Source of the DNA: Phycisphaeraceae bacterium
GTDB taxonomy: Bacteria; Planctomycetota; Phycisphaerae; Phycisphaerales; UBA1924
Length of the DNA stretch: 64,000 nt
Assembly (NCBI GenBank): GCA_023898685.1
Contig: CP060234.1
Location: 2,976,001-3,040,000, forward strand
Reading direction: 5' to 3'
Positions 57,498 through 64,000 of this stretch are shown piece after piece. The position numbers were made by a program, and so were the translations under genes. The number at the start of each line of letters is the position of its first letter. The stretch's first letter is position 1. Under the pieces are notes generated by a model, which made no database searches, was not told the origin of the DNA, and worked only from the letters and a program-made list of their open reading frames with translations.

Positions 57498-58730
57498 ATG
57501 GCCGGCCGTCGTCGTCACATCCTGCTCCGCCTCGGGCCCGGCATCCTGCTCGCCGCGACGGGGGTTGGGGCGGGTGACCTCGCAACCGCAGGCATCGCGG
57601 GGACCAAGCTCGGGCTTGCGGTCGCGTGGGCGGTGCTCGTGGGCGCGGGGCTGAAGTTCGTGCTGACAGAAGGCCTGACGCGATGGCAACTCGCGACCGG
57701 CACGACGCTGCTCGAGGGCGCGACGCGCCGGTTCGGCGTCGCGTTCCGTGTCGTCTTCCTGCTCTATCTCATTCCTTGGACGTTCTTTACGGGCGGGGCC
57801 CTCATCAGTGCCTCAGGCACCGCAGCCAACGCAATCCTGCCGATTGACGCAGCCACTCCGGCGACCGGGCGCATTGTCTACGGCGTTGCGCATTCGCTTA
57901 TCGGATTGATTCTCGTCTTCGCCGGCGGGTTCAAGCTGTTTGAGCGCGTCATGACCGCCGCCGTGGGCGTGATGGTGGGGGGCGTGCTGCTCACCGCGGT
58001 GATGAGCCGGCCCGACCTGCTCTCGCTCGCCCAGGGGCTCGCGGTTCCGTCCGTCCCCCAGGCCGAGGGCGGGCTCGCCTGGACCGTGGCGTTACTGGGA
58101 GGCGTCGGCGGCACCGTCACCATCCTCTGCTACGGCTACTGGATCCGCGAGCACGGGCGCGAGGCCGCCTCGTCGCTCGGCGAGTGTCGCGTTGATCTCG
58201 GTCTTGGATACGCGATGACCGCTGTCTTTGGCGTGTCGATGCTCGTCATCGCGAGCCGCACGCCGGCGACCGGGTCGGGGAGTGCGCTCCTCATCTCGCT
58301 TGGCGAAAGTCTGGGCGCGGGGCTCGGGCCCGTCGGCAAGTGGGCCTTCCTGCTCGGCGCGTGGGCAGCGATCGTGTCGAGCCTGCTGGGCGTGTGGCAG
58401 GCGGTGCCGTATCTGTTCGCCGACTTCGTGCTCCAGCCGCGCGAGAAGACCGATCTTACGAAGACGCTCGCCTACCGCGCCTATCTCGTCGGGATCGCGC
58501 TGGCACCGATCCCGATGCTGTTCGTCCAGTTCGCGACCGCCCAGCGCTACTACGCCGTCTTTGGCGCCACGTTCATCCCCTTCGTCGCGCTGCTGCTGCT
58601 CGTGATGAACGGGCGCTCGGCGTGGGTTGGCAAGGCCCACCGCAACGGCGCGTGGAGCGTGATCGCGCTGCTCGCCTCGCTCGTCATGTTCGGCTGGTTC
58701 GCGTGGATCGAGTTCGCGAGGCGGTTCTGA
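57498..58730 (+). CDS. Nramp-like divalent metal transporter with atypical TM1 motif
   Basis: A 410-aa inner-membrane protein with about ten hydrophobic segments and the LeuT-like fold of the Nramp family. TM1 reads LGPGILLAATGVGAGDLATA, so the metal-binding DPGN motif of Mn/Fe transporters is replaced by GAGD-like sequence. TM6 contains GGVGGTVTILCYGYWIRE, without the usual MPH metal motif. Such divergent Nramp relatives occur in planctomycetes and may move another substrate (Mg2+, Al3+ or an unknown). The leaderless arrangement (TATCCT 7 nt before the ATG) supports the start at 57498. Confidence 0.82.
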   Translation: MAGRRRHILLRLGPGILLAATGVGAGDLATAGIAGTKLGLAVAWAVLVGAGLKFVLTEGLTRWQLATGTTLLEGATRRFGVAFRVVFLLYLIPWTFFTGGALISASGTAANAILPIDAATPATGRIVYGVAHSLIGLILVFAGGFKLFERVMTAAVGVMVGGVLLTAVMSRPDLLSLAQGLAVPSVPQAEGGLAWTVALLGGVGGTVTILCYGYWIREHGREAASSLGECRVDLGLGYAMTAVFGVSMLVIASRTPATGSGSALLISLGESLGAGLGPVGKWAFLLGAWAAIVSSLLGVWQAVPYLFADFVLQPREKTDLTKTLAYRAYLVGIALAPIPMLFVQFATAQRYYAVFGATFIPFVALLLLVMNGRSAWVGKAHRNGAWSVIALLASLVMFGWFAWIEFARRF

Positions 58731-58735
58731 TTCAT

Positions 58736-58813
58736 GTGGCACGGCCGTCCCGGCCGAGCGGAAGATTTTGGATACCCGTCCTTGATTCGCACGGCCGGAA
58801 CGGCCGTGGCACG
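58736..58813. repeat. Two copies of the GGCACGGCCGTCCCGGCCG palindrome, inverted
   Basis: Copy one is at 58736-58760 and copy two, in opposite orientation, at 58789-58813; a third copy is at 21035-21058. Together they form a large inverted repeat between the converging Nramp-like and hrpA genes. Confidence 0.8.
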
Positions 58814-58833
58814 CGCGGAGCAGCGGATTCAAC

Positions 58834-61800
58834 CTACGGCCGTACTCGCTCCCACGCCTTCTCGAGCCGCTTCGGGCTCACCGGCACGGAGGTCCGCAAC
58901 TCCTGCGCGAACAGCGACACCCGGAGTTCCTCGTGCAGCCAACGGAACTCGACGAGGGCCGGGTCGACGATCCCCTCGCGCGCGTGCTTCTCGGCGCGCT
59001 CGGCGAGCCTGCGCTGCCATTCGTGCACCTCCGCCATCGCCCGCGTGTCGCGGTCCACACCCGTCCGCAGCCGCTCGAGGCGAACCTCGATCCCCCGCAG
59101 GAACCGGGGCAGGCAGCGCAGCCAGCGGAAGGGCGTGCCGGTCAGCGAGCGAGCCGTCACCAGCGAGGCGAGCTGCGCATTCATGTCACGCACGGCCCTC
59201 GCCCACGGCGCGGGGTGCGACGCCTCCAGCTTCGAAGCGACGGCCGACCGGCGCGTGAAGACCTGCTCCGCGAGCGACACGCACTCGTGTGCAGCAGGAG
59301 ACAGCGCGTTCCACGCGTCGTCGAGCCGGTCGGTGAACGCCTTGAACGTGCGCGGGTGCTTCTTCTCGCCGATGAACAGGCGGTCGGCGATCAGCAGCAT
59401 CAGCTCGTCCCGCAACTGCTTCGCGTCGCCCAGCGTGGCGTAGGCGAGTGCGATCGGCTGGAATGCGGGCACGTCCCGCGCGTCGAACCGCAGGTCCTTC
59501 TTGAGCCGGTGCGTGTACAGCCTCGCGAGCCCCAGCCGCATCGCGTCGGCCGCGGCCTCGGGCGTGTCGAAAACCCGCAGCCCGATCGGTCCGCCCTGGT
59601 CAACGATCGCGGGGTAGCCCGTGATCGGCGCGGGGTCGGCGGCGATCTCGATCGACCCGGGCACGTCGCCGAAATCCCAGTCGGCCAGCCCGTCGCGGTT
59701 CCAGTCGCCCTTGGTGAGCCTGCGGAACCCCCGCGCCACCTGATCGGCCAGCTCGCGACGCAGCTCGCCCAGGTCGCGCCCGGATCTGAGTTCCTCGCCC
59801 TTGTCGTTGAGCACGCGGAACCGCATCGAGAGGTGCGAGGGAAGCGCCTCGGGCTGGAATTGCTCGGGGCGGATCGGGATCCCCGAACGCCTGCTGAGTT
59901 CGCCCGCGAGCGCCTGCAAAAGCGAGCCGGTTTGCGGTAGACCCGTCACCGCGATCTCCCTCGCGGCCGAGGAAATGTCGAAGTACCGCCGCACCGACTT
60001 GGGCAGCGTGCGCATCAGCGCCTCGACCTTCTCTGCGAGCAAGCCCGGCACCAGCCGGTCGGCCCGGTCGGCGTCGATCTGCCCGAGTTGCTCGACAGGC
60101 ACATCGAGCGTCACCCCGTCGTCGGTCGCCCCGGGGTCATACCGGTAGCGGACGTCAAGATCGCCCCCCGCCGTCGCGAGCCGATCGGGGTACTGAACCT
60201 CGCCCACCTCACCCGCCTCGCCGATGAGGATGTCGCCGATCGACATGTAGAGCAGCCGGCGGTTCTCCCGCTCCGCCTTGCGGCGCCAGCGCTCGAACGT
60301 CTGCCCGCTGTACACGTCCGCCGGCAGGCGCCGGTCGTAGAACGCGAAGCGCGCCTCCGCTTCCGCGAGCAGGTCCCGCCGCCTCGCCTTGTCCTCGAGG
60401 TTCGCGATGCTCGCCTCGAGCTCGCGGTTGTGCCTCAGGGCCGGCGCGTTGCTCTCAAACTCCCCCTCGACCAGCGCGTGGTGGATGAACAGCTCGCGCG
60501 CCTTCGCCGGCTCGACCGGCCCGAAGTGGGCCCGCCGCTTCGGGATGATCTCCAGCCCCGCCAGCGTCACCTTCTCGAACGCCATCACCCGCGCCGACTT
60601 CGCGTCCCAGTGGGGCTCCGAATACGTCCGCTTGATCAGGTGCTCGCCCAGATGCTCGACCCAGGTCGGGTCGATCTTCGCGACGGTGCGCGCGTAGAGC
60701 CTCGTCGTCCTCACCAGCTCGCCCGCCATCACCCACGAGGGCTTGTCACCGAAGATCGTCGACGAGGGGTGCAGGTAGAACCGTGTGCCGCGCGTGCCCT
60801 GGTACTCGTGCTTCTCGTCGAGCTTGCCGATGGTGGTCAGCAGCCCCGTGAGCAGCGCCCGGTGGATCGCGTCCTCGTCCGGCCCCTTGCCCGGGCGGGC
60901 CGCGTCCTGATTGAGCCCCAGCTCGCGCACCAGCATCCGCAACTGGCCCAGCACCTCGCCCCACTCGACCAGCCTTCGCTCGCTCAGGAAGTTTTGGCGG
61001 CACGCCTTCGATCTCTTGCTCCGGCTCAGCGGACGGATCGAGTCGTGGTAGAAGTGCCAGATGTTGAGCAGGCCCAGGAAGTCGGAGTGCTCGTGCCGGA
61101 ATCGCTCGTGCGCCGCGTCGGCCTCGTCCTGCCGCTCCGCGGGCCGGTCGCGAGGATCCTGCACCGCCAGCCCCGCCGCGATGATCAGCACGTCGTGCAG
61201 GCACCCCTCCGCGTGCCCCGCCAGCACCATCCGCCCGATCCGAGGGTCGATCGGCAGGCGGGCAAGGTCACGTCCGATGTCCGTCAAGGTGTTGTCGTCG
61301 TGAATCGCCCCGAGCTCTCGCAGCGTCTCATACCCATCGCGGATCAGCCTCGAATCGGGCGGCTCGACGAACGGGAACTCGTCGGGCCTGCCCAGCCGCA
61401 GCGCCGCCATCTGGAGCACCACGCTCGCGAGGTTGGTCCGAAGGATCTCGGGGGGCGTGAACTGCTCGCGCGTGTCGTAGTCATCCTCGGCGAACAGGCG
61501 GTAGCACACGCCGGGCCCGACACGACCGCACCGGCCCTTGCGCTGATCGGCCGAGGCCCGGCTGATCGCCTCGACGTCGAGCCCCTGCACCTTCGTCCGG
61601 GCTGAGTAGCGGCTGATCCGCGCCGTCCCGGGGTCGATCACGTAGCGGATGCCCGGAACCGTCACCGAGGTCTCCGCGACGTTGGTCGCGATCACGATCC
61701 GCCGCCCGGTGTGGGGCCGGAACGCTTTGCGCTGCTCCTCGACCGAGAGGCGTGCGTACAGCGGCAGAATCTCGTCGTGATCGCCGAAGTGCCGCCTCAG

Positions 61801-62751
61801 CGCGTTCGCCGTCTCGCGGATCTCCCGCTCGCCCGGCATGAACACCAGCACGTCGCCTCGGGGCTGGCTGTCGATCTCGCGCACGCAATCGAGCACCGCG
61901 CCCACCACGTCGTCGGCGTCGCGCCTGAAGGAGCTAGCCTCGACCTGCTCGCGCATCGGGCGGTAGTGCACCTCGACGGGCCAGGTCCGCCCCGGCACCT
62001 CGATGATCGGCGCCGGGCCACGGGTCGTCTCGAAGTGCTCGGCGAAGCGCTGGGGATCGATCGTCGCGCTGGTGATGATGAGCTTGAGGTCGGGACGGCG
62101 GGGCAGGATCTGCCGGAGATAGCCCAGCAGGAAGTCGATGTTCAGGCTCCGCTCGTGCGCCTCGTCGATGATCAGCGTGTCGTAGCGGTGGAAGAGCCTG
62201 TCCGACTGGGTCTCCGCGAGCAGGATCCCGTCTGTCATGAGCTTGACCATCGTCCGCTCGCCCGTCCGATCACTGAAACGGATCTTCGTGCCGACGAGGT
62301 CGCCCACGCTCACGCCGAGCTCCTCGGCGATCCGCGCCGCAACGGTCCGGGCCGCGAGGCGGCGGGGCTGGGTGTGCCCGATCATCCCATCCACGCCCCG
62401 GCCCAGCCCCAGCGCGGCGTCGAGGCAGATCTTGGGGAGCTGCGTCGTCTTGCCCGACCCGGTCTCGCCGCAGAGCACCACCACCTGGTGCTCGCGGATC
62501 GTCGCCGCGATCTCCGCACGCATCGCGCTGACGGGCAGATCGGGATACTCGACCGCAGGTCGGCTCTTTTCTCGGGCCTGGCGCTTCTCCCGCGACGCCC
62601 GGGCCTCAGCGGCGATCTGGGCCAGCACGCGCTCCCGTTGATCGGGGGCGGATCGTTGCGACCGATCGAGCCCCCGGAGGCGGCGGGCCAGACGGGCACG
62701 GTCGGCGATCAGGCAGCCGCCGAGGTCGATGTGTGGTGTTCGAGACGTCAT
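58834..62751 (-). CDS. hrpA: ATP-dependent RNA helicase HrpA
   Basis: A 1305-aa DEAH-box helicase close to E. coli HrpA (about 1300 aa), which rescues stalled or collided ribosomes. Walker A GETGSGKTTQLP is at residues 95-106, DEAH at 196-199 with the following ERSLN, SATID after it, and motif VI with RKGRCGRVGPGVCYRLF near residue 405. Ratchet and OB-fold regions follow, and the long C-terminal HrpA-specific domain (DUF3418) spans about 700-1300. The ATG at 62751 has no strong ribosome binding site. The start lies at the edge of the 451-nt intergenic region that holds a possible small RNA. Confidence 0.96.
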   Translation of the reverse strand: MTSRTPHIDLGGCLIADRARLARRLRGLDRSQRSAPDQRERVLAQIAAEARASREKRQAREKSRPAVEYPDLPVSAMRAEIAATIREHQVVVLCGETGSGKTTQLPKICLDAALGLGRGVDGMIGHTQPRRLAARTVAARIAEELGVSVGDLVGTKIRFSDRTGERTMVKLMTDGILLAETQSDRLFHRYDTLIIDEAHERSLNIDFLLGYLRQILPRRPDLKLIITSATIDPQRFAEHFETTRGPAPIIEVPGRTWPVEVHYRPMREQVEASSFRRDADDVVGAVLDCVREIDSQPRGDVLVFMPGEREIRETANALRRHFGDHDEILPLYARLSVEEQRKAFRPHTGRRIVIATNVAETSVTVPGIRYVIDPGTARISRYSARTKVQGLDVEAISRASADQRKGRCGRVGPGVCYRLFAEDDYDTREQFTPPEILRTNLASVVLQMAALRLGRPDEFPFVEPPDSRLIRDGYETLRELGAIHDDNTLTDIGRDLARLPIDPRIGRMVLAGHAEGCLHDVLIIAAGLAVQDPRDRPAERQDEADAAHERFRHEHSDFLGLLNIWHFYHDSIRPLSRSKRSKACRQNFLSERRLVEWGEVLGQLRMLVRELGLNQDAARPGKGPDEDAIHRALLTGLLTTIGKLDEKHEYQGTRGTRFYLHPSSTIFGDKPSWVMAGELVRTTRLYARTVAKIDPTWVEHLGEHLIKRTYSEPHWDAKSARVMAFEKVTLAGLEIIPKRRAHFGPVEPAKARELFIHHALVEGEFESNAPALRHNRELEASIANLEDKARRRDLLAEAEARFAFYDRRLPADVYSGQTFERWRRKAERENRRLLYMSIGDILIGEAGEVGEVQYPDRLATAGGDLDVRYRYDPGATDDGVTLDVPVEQLGQIDADRADRLVPGLLAEKVEALMRTLPKSVRRYFDISSAAREIAVTGLPQTGSLLQALAGELSRRSGIPIRPEQFQPEALPSHLSMRFRVLNDKGEELRSGRDLGELRRELADQVARGFRRLTKGDWNRDGLADWDFGDVPGSIEIAADPAPITGYPAIVDQGGPIGLRVFDTPEAAADAMRLGLARLYTHRLKKDLRFDARDVPAFQPIALAYATLGDAKQLRDELMLLIADRLFIGEKKHPRTFKAFTDRLDDAWNALSPAAHECVSLAEQVFTRRSAVASKLEASHPAPWARAVRDMNAQLASLVTARSLTGTPFRWLRCLPRFLRGIEVRLERLRTGVDRDTRAMAEVHEWQRRLAERAEKHAREGIVDPALVEFRWLHEELRVSLFAQELRTSVPVSPKRLEKAWERVRP

Positions 62752-62881
62752 GGGCTTTTCTGGCGCAAGCGCCCAATGAAAGGCCTTTCATCTTGCCGTC
62801 CGCAACATCTCGCGTGGAAATCCGAACACCTTTCCGATGTCAAGCGGGAACAAAGATGTGATGAACTTCGTTGGATCTCGC

Positions 62882-62909
62882 TTGACCTGGTGGCCGAAAT
62901 GTGTACCGT
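62882..62909 (+). promoter_or_regulatory. Candidate promoter of the intergenic RNA
   Basis: TTGACC (62882-62887) and TACCGT (62904-62909) are spaced 16 nt. It would start a transcript near 62916 that ends at the terminator at 63155. The -10 match is modest. Confidence 0.35.
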
Positions 62910-62915
62910 CGTGTC

Positions 62916-63155
62916 GAACAGAGACGTGCCCCGGCACGTATCGAAGGACGAGCGGGGGCAAGGGCCGAGAGCCGGAGCCCGAAGCTCGGGAAGGATGAAT
63001 CGAAAGTGACCTGTTGCTGCCAGCACATCAACCTTATGACCTCCGTCATGGTCCGCCAGTGGACCGACGCGGTGGTCCTTTGGAGGGTTGGCTGACGCGG
63101 GAACGCTCAACCAGACGACCTGACAAAGGGCCACCGAAAAACGGTGGCCCTTTTT
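62916..63155 (+). ncRNA. Candidate structured small RNA or attenuator leader
   Basis: This is part of a 451-nt stretch (62752-63202) without a convincing gene. From 63000 on it is rich in complementary segments. CAACC/GGTTG and CCTCC/GGAGG could close a stem around two small hairpins (GGTCC-GCCAGT-GGACC and ATGAC-CTCC-GTCAT). It ends in a strong terminator and is followed 47 nt later by an aspartokinase-like gene. I could not match it to 6S, SRP, RNase P, tmRNA or known riboswitch motifs. It is either a stand-alone RNA of about 240 nt or a leader that controls the downstream gene. A short reading frame inside it is probably chance. Confidence 0.4.
63125..63155 (+). terminator. Rho-independent terminator before the aspartokinase-like gene
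   Basis: A perfect 9-bp stem GGGCCACCG/CGGTGGCCC with an AAAAA loop, preceded by AAA and followed by TTTTT. It lies 48 nt upstream of the ATG at 63203, so it ends an upstream RNA or attenuates the gene. Confidence 0.92.
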
Positions 63156-63202
63156 CGTTGCATGACCTGTTCGTTGCAGGCCCGGCCTTCAAGGAGCCCA
63201 CG

Positions 63203-63862
63203 ATGACACTTGACAACACCGAACTGCTGACCATCACCGAATCGGCCCTCACCCACGCCTCGGCGCTCTGCACCCTCGCGGGCCAGACCGTCGCCGCGTG
63301 CCAGGCCCGTCCGATGATCGTCATCGTCGGGGCTTCGGCTGCGGGTCAGTCGGCGATGGATCGCCGCGTGGCCGGCCTGGGCGCGTCGAGCGACGTCGAA
63401 CGCCGCGCCAATCTCATCACCCTCCCGGCACGCGAGAACGCGCAGCGGTTCTCGGGCCTGCTCGCGATGCTCGGCGTTGATGTCCGGCTACTCGATCCGG
63501 CTCTGTTCGCGCCCATCACCCGCGGCAACGCGCTCGAGGCCGAGCCCAGGCTGTTGCACGCCAAGCGCTACGAGCAGGCCATCCAGTCGGCCCGGGTGCT
63601 CGTCCTCGCGGGCGGCACGGGAAGAACGCCCGACGGGCACATCACCAGCCTCGGAACGGGCGGCCCGATTCTCACCGGGTTGTTCGTTGCTCAGAGGCTG
63701 GGCGTCCCGGTGCGACTGATCACGGACGAGCGAGGCTTGGGTGACGCCGGCGTGCTGCCGAAGCGGGCGGCTCTGTTCGCCCGTCGGCACGGGTTGTCGT
63801 TCGGCGTCTCCACAAGGATCGACCAGCCCGCGACGCAGATCCCGGAGGTGCTGTCGGCCTGA
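63203..63862 (+). CDS. Aspartokinase-like (amino-acid kinase fold) protein, degenerate
   Basis: This 219-aa protein resembles only the catalytic half of aspartate kinase. Matching blocks: IVIVGASAAGQSAMD (for VVVVSAMGGTTD), LPARENAQRFSGLLAML (for STGEQVSIALLAMAL), VLVLAGGTGRTPDGHITSLGTGGPILTG (split over the VVPGF and TLGRGGSDLTA segments) and RLITDERG. The N-terminal KFGG substrate/ATP motif is missing, and the GGSD motif reads GGPI. No ACT regulatory domains follow. It is therefore unlikely to be an active aspartokinase; a sensor or partner role is possible. AAGGAG stands 7 nt before the ATG. A terminator 48 nt upstream suggests attenuation or an unrelated RNA. Confidence 0.65.
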   Translation: MTLDNTELLTITESALTHASALCTLAGQTVAACQARPMIVIVGASAAGQSAMDRRVAGLGASSDVERRANLITLPARENAQRFSGLLAMLGVDVRLLDPALFAPITRGNALEAEPRLLHAKRYEQAIQSARVLVLAGGTGRTPDGHITSLGTGGPILTGLFVAQRLGVPVRLITDERGLGDAGVLPKRAALFARRHGLSFGVSTRIDQPATQIPEVLSA

Positions 63863-63902
63863 GGGAAGTGAACGCCCCGAGCGACCAATGTACCCAACAT
63901 CG

Positions 63903-63942
63903 ACCGCCGCGTCCGACCCTCAGCGGGCTCGGGCGCGGCGGT
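63903..63942. terminator. Candidate terminator hairpin after the aspartokinase-like gene
   Basis: ACCGCCGCGTCCGA pairs with TCGGGCGCGGCGGT over 14 bp (one G-U) around a 12-nt loop. There is no T-run, so it may act with Rho or be another dispersed palindrome. The last 58 bases of the window after it show no supportable gene. Confidence 0.5.
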
Positions 63943-64000
63943 TCGATCCCGGCGGCCAATCCGGGCGTTCAGCGATAGGGGACCGGGCTCAATAGTCGTC

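Noticed and set aside
62901..63095. A 64-codon frame inside the intergenic RNA candidate
   Set aside because: No ribosome binding site or -10 hexamer in the right place; composition and position suggest chance.
62916..63155. 6S, SRP, RNase P, tmRNA or lysine riboswitch in the intergenic region
   Set aside because: None of the conserved sequence words of these RNAs could be found on either strand; kept only as an unclassified candidate.
63989..64000. End of a minus-strand gene (codons for Asp, Asp, Tyr and a stop)
   Set aside because: Only nine coding bases would be visible, which is not enough to support a gene.

Overview
The window is high-GC chromosomal DNA from a planctomycete, most probably class Phycisphaerae (Phycisphaerales-like). 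Three secreted proteins end in the short C-terminal repeat followed by AGCP or SGCP that is called the GC-type dockerin and is typical of that group. There is also a chlamydial Hc1-like histone, Tat-exported Gfo/Idh/MocA and DUF1080 proteins, and many dispersed palindromic repeats. No transposase, integrase, phage gene, CRISPR array or rRNA operon is visible. One tRNA (elongator Met) is present. All product names come from reading motifs and remembered family sequences; no database search was possible.

Layout. 1-2.6 kb: a truncated FAD monooxygenase, pheS and a small membrane protein. 2.9-5.4 kb (minus): a lipoprotein operon, COG3014-YcfL-LpoB, resembling the PBP1B-activator neighbourhood of enterobacteria. 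5.5-6.8 kb: tRNA-Met and an EF-hand protein. 6.9-12.8 kb (minus): thiG, a DMT transporter, two tiny paralogous proteins, an S41 protease and an esterase. 13-21 kb (plus): a lone SucC-like protein, a MOSC protein, then uvrB, a one-TM protein and uvrA, both uvr genes carrying repeat-derived in-frame insertions. 21-27.4 kb: a cupin, a Gfo/Idh/MocA oxidoreductase with a double DUF1080 protein, DUF1579, an AraC/GyrI regulator, a GyrI-like protein and a ferredoxin. 27.5-30.4 kb: a GT2/LABN operon with two orphan genes. 30.6-41.5 kb: a YgfK-like iron-sulfur protein, a CNT nucleoside transporter, a BtpA-like protein, an MBL-rhodanese, two unknown genes, ornithine carbamoyltransferase, a cDPGS-like GTPase and carbamate kinase. 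41.6-44.7 kb (minus): the three-gene proton-translocating transhydrogenase operon. 44.8-54.6 kb: a dockerin FG-GAP-like protein, mscL, HAD, ksgA, a phosphotransferase, an Hc1-like protein, a FabZ-like protein, a degenerate UvrC-like protein, manA, a lipoprotein and rhodanese, most of them closely packed on the plus strand. 54.6-57.2 kb (minus): two tandem dockerin paralogs. 57.5-63.9 kb: an Nramp-like transporter, hrpA (minus), a structured intergenic RNA candidate and a degenerate aspartokinase-like gene.

Most genes are housekeeping. The parts most worth a second look are: (i) palindromic and heptameric repeat DNA translated in frame inside uvrA and uvrB, with a changed first zinc motif in UvrA; (ii) a UvrC-like protein that keeps the four-Cys cluster and UVR motif but not the nuclease residues; (iii) a YgfK lacking its flavin/NAD(P) domain in the same 11 kb as carbamate kinase and a carbamoyltransferase; (iv) a terminator-ended, structured 240-nt RNA candidate before an aspartokinase-like gene; and (v) a recurrent TANNNT hexamer 5-8 nt before start codons, which suggests many leaderless mRNAs.
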